DNA from: Datnioides undecimradiatus
Taxonomy: Eukaryota; Chordata; Actinopteri; Lobotiformes; Datnioididae
Length of the DNA: 64,000 bases
Direction of reading: 5' to 3'
NCBI GenBank assembly: GCA_008933995.1
Contig: WARS01000012.1
Coordinates: 248,001 to 312,000 of the forward strand
The notes under the pieces are model-generated. The model worked only from the letters and a program-made list of their open reading frames with translations. It was not told the origin of the DNA and made no database searches. Made by a program: the position numbers and the translations under genes. Below are positions 39,076 through 49,000 of the stretch, one piece after another. Position 1 is the stretch's first letter. Each line of letters starts with the position of its first letter.

Positions 39076-39801
39076 GGGAAGGGCACTGGATTCCTCATTA
39101 GAAGCAAAGGTGGTGCACATGCAGAGCACCAGCACAGTGTTGCACAATCACTCCCATTCAATAAAACACTTATTATTTAAAAATAAAAAAAAAGACATAA
39201 AGAAATTTACAGATTCAATGTTTTTTTATTTTTAAAAAAAACAATCAAATTTTAATGCATGCACCCTTTTTCTTTATGTCTTTACACGTTTTGACACATG
39301 CAAATCACCCGGAAAAAGCTCGTTTGCATATTGATTTTATATGTGCGTTTTGCGGGTTTGTTTGTTTTTTTTGTTGTTGTTTTGGGTTGAGTTTTTTTTG
39401 GGTTTTTTTGCATTGCTGTACACCGCGTGCAGCGTGTCAGAAAGTCAGTGCAGGGGTCTGAATGCTCATGCAGCTTGCGTTAGAAGAAAAAAAAAAAAAA
39501 GGGGGCATGTTTGATGAGGCTGTGCAAACACCAGCCAATTACATTATTCGGTGGCTTTAAGAAACATGCACTTGAAGCGTGGAATACAGCAGATCCTGCG
39601 CAATTCTAACAATAATTAGAATAATTAGAATAACCGCAATCGTATTTTTTTTTTATTTATTCCTCGTGCACTCAATTTGAAAGTTGTAAAACCTCCCATA
39701 AGCAAAAATGTCACGTGCACACGACCTGCCATATAACCACAAATGTCCTGTTTCATTGAGTCCTAGCGTTTAGCACAGTTAGCATGCTAGCAGCTGTCCA
39801 T

Positions 39802-39802
39802 G

Positions 39803-39831
<29 letters not shown>
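39802..39831. repeat. (AC)15 microsatellite near exon 3
   Basis: On the tcf7l2 pre-mRNA this is (GU)n, about 230-260 nt after the exon 3 donor and complementary to the tract at 39988-40016. Confidence 0.95.
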
Positions 39832-39838
<7 letters not shown>

Positions 39839-39985
39839 GGAGCTGCAGGCGGACATGCATGCCATTGTACTGTACACTTCGTGGGGAGTTGCAAAACTTG
39901 GCTCTGCGGTTTCTTTATCGGCCGCACTTCTGGGTGACAACGCTGCGTGTTTACTCGGTATGCGTGTGTGTGCATGTATGCAGAG

Positions 39986-39987
<2 letters not shown>

Positions 39988-40016
<29 letters not shown>
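39988..40016. repeat. (GT)14 microsatellite just after the exon 3 donor
   Basis: On the pre-mRNA this is (CA)14, starting about 45 nt downstream of the exon 3 5' splice site. CA repeats at such positions are known hnRNP L binding sites. Confidence 0.95.
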
Positions 40017-40022
<6 letters not shown>

Positions 40023-40061
40023 CGTGCGTGTGCACATACAGTGGTAAATAAATGAACTTAC

Positions 40062-40186
40062 TGTGCGTGCTGTTGGAGAAAGTGATCCATTGGGAAGGTA
40101 GGGGCTTGTGAGATCGGGGATCATTATAAATGGATAGCCCGGGTACGGTGGGCTCTTGAACAGCCCTCCATCTTGCCTTTTCGCAG
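40062..40186 (-). CDS. tcf7l2: tcf7l2 coding exon 3
   Basis: The exon is 125 nt. It completes the split alanine codon, then encodes [19 protein letters not shown] and [14 protein letters not shown] through SPTART (residues 86-127). The proline- and tyrosine-rich motif is diagnostic of the TCF/LEF family, and [11 protein letters not shown] marks TCF7L2 specifically. Human has G where this protein has S after LFK. The acceptor AG is at 40188-40187. The donor is ACA|gtaagt with GT at 40061-40060, giving phase 0 on exit. Downstream of the donor the pre-mRNA meets a (CA)n tract at 40016-39988 and its complement at 39831-39802. Confidence 0.97.
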
Positions 40187-40389
40187 CTAACATGGCGGGG
40201 GGGGGTGGGGAGGGTGGGAAAGAAGAAAACTTTTTTTATAAAGTGGCCTTGAAAACTTTCTCTATTTCGCACAAAAAATGCATTTAGAGGCACAAAGCGG
40301 AGGAGATCCCCGCTCCGTCAGGCACATGTAATGTCACGGTGCACAAAAAGAGAAAAAAACAAGAGTGGAACAATAAACCAGAAACTCAC
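40187..40389 (-). other. tcf7l2: tcf7l2 intron 2 (203 bp)
   Basis: This is a short phase-1 intron with donor gtgagt. Its acceptor side carries a long pyrimidine/C-rich tract (the plus-strand G-run at 40197-40216) and ends gccATGTTAG just before exon 3. That ATG is in frame with exon 3 (see findings). Confidence 0.92.
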
Positions 40390-40456
40390 CCTCCTCTAAA
40401 CTTTCTCTTGTTTTGTCTCTGAAAGTTTCAGATCTAGGCGGAGGCCGTCTTTCCGC
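40390..40456 (-). CDS. tcf7l2: tcf7l2 coding exon 2
   Basis: The exon is 67 nt and adds AERRPPPRSETFRDKTRES followed by LEE, plus the first base of the next alanine codon. This is the charged linker after the beta-catenin-binding domain, and the family motif AERRP(P/Q)P is intact. No ATG lies in it, so the exon was located by translating between exons 1 and 3 and matching the reading frame. The acceptor AG is at 40458-40457 and the donor is G|gtgagt with GT at 40389-40388. The length is the same as I recall for the human exon. Phase is 0 on entry and 1 on exit, which fits the CT that opens exon 3. Confidence 0.95.
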
Positions 40457-40648
40457 CTTGAAATGCAATGAAACACAGGGATTGCGTTAAAGTTAACACG
40501 ATACGGGCGATAGGAAACTTTCTTTGCAAGTCTATCAGTGTTAACATGTAACAAACGTAGGCCCCTAACTTAACGGCGCCGGGGACGATCGATCCCCGTG
40601 GTTTGGGTTTTGTTTTTTTTTTATTTACGTATATAATCTGCAACTTAC
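40457..40648 (-). other. tcf7l2: tcf7l2 intron 1 (192 bp)
   Basis: This is a short phase-0 intron with donor gtaagt and an acceptor ending ttcaag. Near 40580-40597 it contains a GC-rich near-palindrome centred on CGATCG. No other feature is visible. Confidence 0.93.
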
Positions 40649-40837
40649 CTCTGAATCCGACGAGCTGTTCTGATTCGTTTCCGACTCGTTTACAAGCGAA
40701 GATTTGACATCGGCTAAATCCCTTTCTGCAGAGGAGTTCTCCGAAATTTTCTCTTCCTGCTCCCCTTCGTCTTTGAAGGAAATCATTTCATCGTTTGCAC
40801 CCAGATCGTCCCCTCCACCGCCGTTGAGCTGCGGCAT
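40649..40837 (-). CDS. tcf7l2: tcf7l2 coding exon 1: start codon and beta-catenin-binding domain
   Basis: The exon is 189 nt and encodes residues 1-63, beginning [16 protein letters not shown] and ending SSSDSE. It holds the N-terminal beta-catenin-binding domain. Residues known in human TCF4 to contact beta-catenin are present: D16 and the acidic stretch E24-E29, then the amphipathic helix with L41, V44 and L48. The ATG at 40837-40835 is chosen because it gives the conserved family start. The open frame continues upstream, but only to a GTG at 40906, not another ATG. Position -3 of the Kozak context is A. The exon ends in phase 0 at GAG, followed by the donor gtaagt (40648-40643). The nearest family differences are conservative (M18 and I31 in place of L and S in human). 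Confidence 0.97.
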
Positions 40838-41320
40838 TTTTCCCGAGCGCGCAAAAAAATAATAACAATATTTTTGTCGCTTCTCTACTGGAAGGGGGCA
40901 AAACACGAAGTTTTAAACCCTTGATCTCGGTGATCTAGAAAGTCCGAGTTTAAGTTTGGGGTCTGTATTGGCGTTTTCCAAAGCTCTGGCGGTTGGTACA
41001 AAACTAAAAAAGAAGGGAATCTTGGCAGAAAAAGGAAGCCGGAGAAGGAGCCGAGCCGCTCGGATTGAGTGAGTTGAAGTTGGTCGGAGTGGTTTTCAGT
41101 TCAAAGGCGGCGCTGATTGACAGATAGAGAGGGATGGAAATAGAGAGAGTCTGGATTCAGGATTATTGACAGGGAGAAACACACAAGAAACTAATGAGAT
41201 TCAAACAGGGAGGGACTTGAAGTGACGTTTTCATAAATAGGAGGAAAAAAAGAGAGAGAGGGGGGAGAGAGAGAGGGAGAGAGAGAGAGGGAGGGAGGGA
41301 GGCAGGCAGGAGGAGGAAGC
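40838..41320 (-). promoter_or_regulatory. tcf7l2: tcf7l2 5' UTR and probable core promoter region
   Basis: This is the sequence immediately upstream of the start codon on the gene strand. Visible elements are a CCAAT box (plus-strand ATTGG near 40968-40972), a CRE half site TGACGT at 41223-41228, a TCF/LEF-like core TTCAAAG at 41100-41106 and a pure purine tract at 41239-41302 (pyrimidine on the gene strand). No convincing TATA box at a clear spacing is seen, as is usual for developmental regulators with dispersed initiation. The transcription start is not determined. Confidence 0.55.
41239..41302. repeat. 64-bp homopurine (GA-rich) tract upstream of tcf7l2 exon 1
   Basis: Every base on the plus strand from 41239 to 41302 is A or G, mostly GAGA and GGGA units. 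On the tcf7l2 sense strand it is a CT-rich tract about 400-465 bp before the ATG. Mirror-like homopurine tracts of this kind can form triplex (H-DNA) and bind GAGA-type factors. Confidence 0.85.
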
Positions 41321-41650
41321 CGGCGGACGACTGCAGTGAAAAGCATGTGAGGAGGAAAAAGGCAGTTTGGGAGCAGGACAGTGATGGTAAAATAGGAGGA
41401 AGATAGGAGTTGCTAGAAAATGTGGATTAAACGCACATATGGGCGGTCTCCTGGTGGAGGAAAGGAGGAGGAGGGGGGGTAAAAAGAAGGTGCTTCCTCG
41501 GGCTGTTTGCAACCAGCTTGACTCCACTGTTCCCGACCAGTCTGTCACACTGGGGCCAAATTAAGTTACAGCTTCATTTCCACGTTATTTATTTATTTAA
41601 AAAAAAAAACAACAACTTCACATTCAAGCTGCATAACCTACTTTAGTATC

Positions 41651-41670
41651 TTTTTTTTTTTTTTTTTTTT
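41651..41670. repeat. Poly-T run (20 T)
   Basis: A pure T run upstream of the tcf7l2 promoter. Confidence 0.95.
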
Positions 41671-42390
41671 GCTTACTAAATACAAGAGGCCTATCAAAGC
41701 AGAATAAAAGCCATTACTCCGAGCTTGTTTTCCAATTTTATCTGCTTTGTCAGTTTCCCTTTTAGATCTATTTTTCATTATATTAGATAATGTTTCCTCA
41801 GATCTATTTTTTGGGACGGAGGGCGTTATTGCATCCTGCTTTCTTGACAGGTGTGATGTCCTCTGGGACCAACCTGAATTCCTCACTGGCAGCGCAGGCT
41901 GGGCTGCTGGGTTTTTATGTTTTTCTTTTTCCTCGTCTCCCTCAGCAGCCAGACTGGACACAAATAACTGATGCAGATTTTTATTTGATGCTTCCAGGTC
42001 TGGGTCTTATTCTTCTAGAAATACAGCTCGGTCTTATAAATAAAAAGACATACGTAAGATAATGTGGAAATAGAATTTGACCACATGGAGTTATAGGGGA
42101 GCCTTCTCTGCTACCTGCTTTTGTCCGTTTCACACGCACACGACCGTTATTCTAAGCAGCCAGTCGGGCATTTTTCATTTACTGTGCTCATATTAAATAA
42201 CAATTAACATGAGAAAAGGGGGAACAACAAAGAGAACAGTGCTAAAATGTGAAATACTGAATGATTTACTTTAGGGGTAGAGACAAAATAACAAAAGCTA
42301 AAAGAAACACCGCCGGCGTTCACCTGAAATGTATATAAAAGCGCTAAAAAAAGGAAAGCTTTCTCCAGCTGAACAAGGGGATTGTGCACG

Positions 42391-42403
42391 TGTGTGTGTG
42401 TGC

Positions 42404-42442
<39 letters not shown>
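42391..42442. repeat. (GT)n microsatellite with GCGT interruptions
   Basis: A 52-bp GT run with two GCGT units. Confidence 0.95.
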
Positions 42443-42443
<1 letters not shown>

Positions 42444-42559
42444 TGAGCTCAGCACCGGTGATTCAGTAACCTTATCTCATCAGCTCAGGAAATGCAGTTT
42501 CTATTATAGCCGATATTTGATGGAGCAATCACAAAATCAACAATGAATTTTAAAATGCA

Positions 42560-42577
42560 GCGAGCGAGCGAGCGAGC
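42560..42577. repeat. (GCGA)n repeat
   Basis: Four and a half GCGA units. Confidence 0.88.
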
Positions 42578-44399
42578 AGGGCTGAGACGTACATACATCC
42601 AGGTGACACTTACACTCTGTTGCAACATGGCTGGCTCCACTCAGGCAAAATAAATCTCTATAAGATCAAAAGGAGACACCGAATTGCTGATTAAAAAAAT
42701 ATTGTTTCATGTCATCATGCTGTTAGATGCGTTAAAAAAACAATATTATGACAGTAATTCCTCTGTATCTGCTCTCAGCAGTGTTGTCAAACAGCAGCGA
42801 TGAGGAATTATGTGCACAGTGTTGCACTAAAGTGTTGTGAATCTGCCTACCAACGCACCTAGACCAGGCAGCACCATGAAAGCAGACTATTCCGCTCAGT
42901 GATCACTGATGTGCTTTATCTGGATGAGGTGAAAGCAGTGTTTGTGTTAGCTGGCTGCAGCCCAGCCGGCAGCGTTAGGGTGCAGGGGAGGAAGGGAAAG
43001 GCATCGCCGTCTCTGGTTCTCATCCAGCGTGTCTGTGTTTAGGCAGCCGGTGGAAGAAGAGGCACCCCGCCGCTCGGGGCCCTCCAAAACTGAGCCCACA
43101 CAGACCAAACCAAAGCAGAGGAGCTCCAAGCTGGCCTCTCCCCGGATTGCCTCAGCGGGTACCTGAGAGTTTACCGGGGGCTGGCGGTGTGTTATCATGC
43201 CTGCCGTGGGGACACCTGCCTCTGATGCCGCCCTGGTGATTCTAATCTACAGGACCCTTTAATAAGATGATGATAGGCTGCGTTGCCGCCGCCGCCGCCA
43301 CTGCTCTGAATGCTGGAGCGGGAGCACACACGTGCGGCTGTCTGTTGCTGTTATTTATATGGGTGGGTTTGTTTTTTTTGTTTTTTTTTGCATGCTCACC
43401 TCTGCTCCGTGTGCAGATGTGGTTTTGGTGCAACTGGGGATCGTCTCATGCGGGTCTCTCGAGCGTGGAGGAAGTCAGAGGCATCGCCAGTGACTGATCA
43501 CAAGGCTTCAGCTCTCTATTGTCTTCATCAGACACTGACCTGAGAGCTAGTTTCAGTTGTTCACCATCAGACTCAAAGTCAGCAACAATCAGACTGTGGC
43601 AGGCTGTGTATTAATCTGTGGCCTATATGAATTGAAAATACAAAAATACATGATGCTTTTACATTTAGCATCTGTTGATTTACGTACACACGTTTAAATC
43701 ACACCTTGTGATATTGTGAGTGCTCTTATGATTGTATGCATGTTTGCTTTCATGCTACAGCCATATGGGGCGCAAACAAAACACCATAATGACGACAAAT
43801 AAGCTCCAAAATACACGTTTTCACCTTGAAATATATATATAAATGATAATATATGCAGTACACATCAGTTAATTTTGCATTTATGAGCCTTTTTGGGTAA
43901 GACTGCACTCTTACAGGTTGCCACACAGCTTTTCCTTATTTATTTATTTTTTTTTTACATAATAGAAATTTTCAGCTTTAATCGTTTTATTTGGTGTCAG
44001 ATGATTCGAGGGACGTGATTTCTTTTAATGTGGATTAATGAATAATTAAATAGTCGATCCATAGTCAGCGGGCACTGTTTGAATGAGCAGAGTGGAGGGA
44101 GCGTTCACAAAGAGGGGTGAGCGTTTAATATCAAGAATCTCTTAAGTCCTCTTAATCCCACCGCACATATGTTTATGTTTGTTGATCTTGTGGTTGAAAA
44201 GTGGGGAAAAAAAACAGAAGAAGTGGAAGATTTATAAATAAATAAACATATATATAGTGTGTACTCGCACGGTCTGCATGGGAAAGCTTATATGTATATT
44301 TTACAGATACGCGTTTTGATATTGATTTGTTATAAAATGATGCTTTTTGCAACCTCGACCGAGTGTTTTGTAATTGTACTCTTATTTTTGCACCTGCAG

Positions 44400-44428
44400 T
44401 ATAATAATAATAATAATAATAATAATAA
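44400..44428. repeat. (ATA)n trinucleotide repeat
   Basis: About nine ATA/ATT-type units. Confidence 0.93.
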
Positions 44429-44589
44429 ACATTAAAATAAATCCTGCACTCAAAGTCCTCAAAGATTTGAGAAATCCTCACGCCGAGCGCCAAACTGCTT
44501 TGAGAAATCACCTGCTTTTCCTGTGAACACCCTCACTGTTTCATCTCGAGCAGGGAAAGGCAGCGGCGGCAGCAGCGGCGCACAGCGCA

Positions 44590-45190
44590 CATCCTCTGTG
44601 TTTGCAAACAGTTAATTACCCACCATGCATCCGTGTCGCCAGCCATAGCAGCTAAAAGGTCCCTCACTGCTGATTAACATATTACTGCTGGACATTTTCT
44701 CTCCCTCCCTGACTCTTTTTTCCCCCCTCCTCACAAAAAAAGATGCTTGTTTTATGGCGACGGCGGTTTGATTTATTCCAGTAATGAAGTTTGTTCACTT
44801 GATAATAAGTGAAACTTAACATTTAACTTGAGCTGCATTTACTCGAGTGCAAATTTCCCTCTATTGTTGGGAGGGATGCTGCTAAGTATTTTGGCATTTA
44901 TTGTCAGCACGGCTCATATAAATTCTATCACCGGGATAATACTGTGGTTAGCCGTAATTACATGTATACTAATGGTCCTCATCGTTTTTTATTTTATTTT
45001 TGTTTTTTGTTTTTTGTGTGTTTATTCTCGCTGGAACGGACCGGACGGAGAAATTGATGTCTGATTTACCTGATTATGAAAAGGCCGTTTCATGCGGTAT
45101 AGTGTTCATTAGCGTAAAAGCAAATCACGCAGCAAAATATCTGGACCCTGCTTGCATTTGTGTTTAAATAGTTAATTGCATTTTTTCTTG
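44590..45190. promoter_or_regulatory. Candidate upstream regulatory block
   Basis: Contains CAGTTAATTACCC, GATTAACATATTAC, CCAGTAATG, GTTCATTAGCG and AGTTAATTGC, about 4 kb upstream of exon 1. Repeat-free, with no plausible coding frame. Confidence 0.3.
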
Positions 45191-46014
45191 AATAGTGTCC
45201 TTATTACTGCGCCTGTTAAATCCAGCACCGCTCTCCCTGCAGAACATTTCTCTGTGTACTTATTTTAATTACTCAGACAAAATAAAACATTCACGCGGTC
45301 TCTGCTGCCTTTGGGGTGGGGTGGGGGGGGGTTTGTATTCTATACATCTAAAAGGTGGCGAGGAAACAGTCGCCTTCTTGCAAAATGAATCCCTATATGT
45401 GCACTGCATGTACGCCGCAGATGTATATGCATGTTTTCCCTCATTGTGTTTGCAGAAAAGGAGCTCGATCTGCTCTCTGCTCCTTTGCCCCCCACCCCGT
45501 GTTGTAATCATTTGACATAATAGGACAATACATTTGATAAATACAAATAAACGCTTTGCACGCAAGAAATCCTAAGTCCTTGAATTTAAAAAGCAAAAGA
45601 CTCTGAGTGTTGTGTTGACCAAAGCGCGCAGACTGAGGGTAATATCTTTTTCACAACTGTTGGAATTGTTATTGATGCGCACGTACAGAATACAGTATGT
45701 CGGCTCATTGAAAGTCAGCAGCGTCTGAGGGGGTTATTTTGCATTAGTTCTGAAAAGCAGCTTATTGAAAAATATGGCAAACACATTTATTTTCTGTCTG
45801 TTTACAACCCGCAGCACAAATCATAATGAAGACAGCAGAGGAAGGGAATAATAGTGTAATGAAGAGTGAGTCACATTGGCCTGTGACTCTGCACTCATCT
45901 AAAATCAATATCAACCCTAACCCCAGAGACATCTCAACTAATATAACAAACAGCTCAACAGGCCTTTCATTAGGTTAAAAGTTTATGAATCGATAATCGA
46001 AACAGATCAAATCT

Positions 46015-46029
46015 CCCCCCCCCCCCCCC
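46015..46029. repeat. Poly-C run (15 C)
   Basis: Fifteen consecutive C residues. Confidence 0.93.
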
Positions 46030-49000
46030 GTTCCGGGAGCGGGATCAGGAGTTTTCTCGCAAACAGCCCGGGACACTCGTGATTAATGTAGCTTCACTGC
46101 TTTTCGTATCACCGTAGCTGCTGGACTCGAGCGTCTCCAGAACTCGTCCGCGAAGCATCGTGGGAACCGTATCGGGCCGTCTACGTGAGCTGTCTCCCGT
46201 CGCCTCCAAAACAAACAGCCAAGCGCTTTTCAGAAACGGACGCGATAGTCATTAATCAAGGTCTGAGGCAGGCCCTGGACTCTCTAAACATGGAATCCAC
46301 CTGAGAGACAAGGTAACCTACAGTACGCAACCCCGGCTGCTGCAGATTTGGCCGGCCGGCGCAAATACCGCTCACCTGTCCGTCACGGCAGCATCTCGCA
46401 GGGAGAGGCGAGCCAAGCCGCTGCTGGCTGGGAAATGTTACTTAAAGGTCAATGGTATACACGCCAGCGGGTTAATGGTCGGAGTCGTATTTTTCACACT
46501 GACTTCACACTGACAGCGAATGCATCAGCCATCAGGTGGCCAAAAAGGATTTTTTTTGTATTTGCTGATTTATGTCCTGACTGCGAGAGAAGAGAAGATG
46601 GCGTGCCTGTGGCCCGAGCTCGTGTGCGATCCGATGCAGAGTCCAGTTATCCTCCTGCATGCCCACATGACGGAGGCCGATGTTGATTCTTATCGCAGGG
46701 AGGATCACTGACAGACTGTATAATTAAACCAGAAAAGGAATTATAGATGGATAAACCCCGCGGGTGCTCTGCTTAAGAATATGACCCCTTGTGAAGAGAC
46801 GGATATAAGCTCTTATCTCGGCGTTCCCAGTCATGTTTGCGAGATCCTGATGAATTTAAGATGCCTCGTTTGGCAGCCGGTGAGCCACTAAAAGCAGGAG
46901 TCGGACGACACATTTTAATCTCTGACCTCTGCGTGTTTGAAACTCTCAGTGACCAAAAGCCAAAAGCAGATGCGCAGGACAAATGCAGAGCTCCCTGCTG
47001 ACCCCTGCTTTGTGTTTGAGGAGCACACGGGGACTCTCCCTTTCTCTGACGGGCTTGTATGCAGGACCCTCCACATCTCTGGGCTTTTAATGGGGTAGAC
47101 ATCCTTTCTGATTGCTGGTTAAGAGACTGGGAGCATCTCATGGATGGTACTTCCTCAAACAGGAAGAGGGAGGCCTTATTGTGAGAGAAGAGAAAGAGGA
47201 AACAGTGTCTTCTTCATGCTCCTGACAATGGGGCCATAATTAAAATCACAGTGAGGGCAAGTTGACCTTTAGGGGCCTGAATGAAGGGCCATTACGTGCA
47301 CGATTGGAGGCAGGTTGTCTTTGTGCAATTGTGTGCGAGCTCTGAGCAATGTTTCGTGCTATTTTGTGTCCAGTTTGGCATGTGCATTCATTCTGAGCAT
47401 TGCCGAGGACTCGATTCACCGCCACTAAATCCAACTTTGCACAGTGCATTAAATCATATCAGACTGGAATGAAAGACAATGTACTGTGCTGCTGTTGCCG
47501 AGAGAAGTAAGTGCTCCTTGAATTCCAGCGCTCACTCACTGAGTTCAGGGCTACTTTCCAAAATATTCAAGGTACTTAAGTTTAGTGAAGGACACGTTTT
47601 TGGTTGCAAAGGTTCTGCACCCATGATCTCATCATCTTTATAGGAAATCAAATCAAACCGCTGTGAGGAATTAAAGAAATTACAGCAAACATAAAGCAAG
47701 CCCTGCCTTTTTTTCCCCATTTGAACTTGACACTGCTGCTCATTTGCTGAGTTGTAAAGTAGTTGCTTTTCTTTCACTGCTATAAATTATTGGAAAAGCT
47801 TTAGCGCAGAGAAAGAATCGCATCTTTAACGCTCTACATGCGCACTTATTAACGAGCGACACAATGGAGACGTGACCTTGAGTCAAATGAGTTGCCTCTC
47901 GGTACAAATCAGAGCAACGGCGTGTTCATTTGACTATGTTTTCATTAACAGGCTGGAAGGTGAGCCCATTAACGAGACATCAGTCTGCGCTCTTTGTACA
48001 ATACGAGTCAAAAGAACGGTAAAAATCATCCAAGGTTAAGTTGTGAGCAGGTTATGGTTGATGCAAAGGTGCATTTCCCTGTTGTTACATATTTCCTGCC
48101 GCTGTCGCAAAGACAACAGGAAAGCAGTATGCAGATCTAAACTGGAATCTATTCATCAGCGCGGGGAACACGTTAATAAACTCATTTTTTAATTGGTTCA
48201 TAAAGATCCAGGTTGTTTACATTTGAGAAGGACAGAAGAGGGTGTGGAGAGTAACTTAGCATACTGTATGTACCAAACATTGTTATTTAAGCTAGTGTGT
48301 GTGCACTTTGTGCTACTCCACACAGCGACAACAACAACTTCAATGACAGCATTTCACAAAGTCAACTTAATTGTGCTTATGTAGCCCAATATCACAAATC
48401 AATCTCAGGTTGAATGAGGAAGAAATCCACACTTTACATAAACTATACGATCAATGCAATAAATGCAGCACGCGTGTAACTGTGTGCACCGCAGACCTGT
48501 TGGAGATCCAGGTCCGTGTCAGCACAAACGGGTTTAAACTCGCGTTTGCATTTCGTGCATGATCCAAGACAGAAACTGGTGGAAGAGAGAATCCAGATTA
48601 TTTTAATATAGGCAAGAAAATGGCAATTGCACAAACAAAGTTTTAGCAGGAAGTTGCACTTTGATATTAAAAATACAACTATTGATTGTGCAAAAAGGCC
48701 TTTACACTGTGTTAAATTATTATGTATTATTATATTGGATTATTATCACACCTGATGCACAAAATCTGAACGTCATCGTTGTACCTTGTTAAGGTGGAGT
48801 CAGTTTTGATTGATTGAATTCATATTTTGTTCTTCTAACAAAGTATAATATTTCTTAATCTCATTATATGTTTTTCTTTTACTTGCTTCCTGTCATAGAG
48901 ATGTAAAACTAATCTAATATTTCAACACGACATGTGGTGCAGAGATGTCATGTAAAGATAAGAAATTGGGGAAGTGAAGTTCCACCCCTGTTCACTCTGT

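Larger units (their letters stand above)
8893..40061 (-). other. tcf7l2: tcf7l2 intron 3, about 31.2 kb
   Basis: This phase-0 intron makes up almost half of the window. No coding exon could be supported inside it. The optional exon known from other vertebrates between these two exons (motifs LHFQSG, HYSAYKT, IEHQIAVQ) was looked for by eye on the minus strand and not found, though a missed short exon cannot be ruled out. The intron holds microsatellites, a MITE-like element (12462-12898), two further interspersed repeats (21684-22235, 29840-30152) and several AT-rich blocks that may be enhancers; these are listed separately. It corresponds in position to the human TCF7L2 introns with the type 2 diabetes-associated variants. 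Confidence 0.9.
8791..40837 (-). other. tcf7l2: tcf7l2 gene, 5' portion (coding exons 1-4 plus introns)
   Basis: This span runs from the start codon to the last coding exon visible in the window. Four exons join in frame into 161 residues matching the N-terminus of vertebrate TCF7L2 (TCF4), the nuclear HMG-box factor that recruits beta-catenin to Wnt target genes. Residues 10-22 and 37-50, the motif ending exon 1, and the [21 protein letters not shown] and YLQMKWPLLDVQ motifs separate it from the paralogues: TCF7L1 has a long glycine run near its start, and LEF1 and TCF7 diverge in this region. All visible introns have GT...AG borders. The gene continues past position 1, where the Groucho-interaction region, HMG box and C-terminal tail should lie. 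The identification is very secure; 5' UTR extent and transcription start cannot be fixed from sequence alone. Confidence 0.97.

Noticed and set aside
39787-40293. 168-codon minus-strand frame overlapping exon 3
   Set aside because: It is in a different reading frame from the conserved TCF7L2 peptide; its length comes from the (CA)n tract and flanking intron.
40838-40906. N-terminal extension of tcf7l2 by 23 codons
   Set aside because: The upstream in-frame start is GTG, not ATG, and the family start MPQLNGGGG is at 40837.
44828-45064. Hydrophobic 78-residue plus-strand frame that looks like a small membrane protein
   Set aside because: It starts at TTG, not ATG; the hydrophobicity comes from AT-rich sequence, and there is no homology or transcript evidence.
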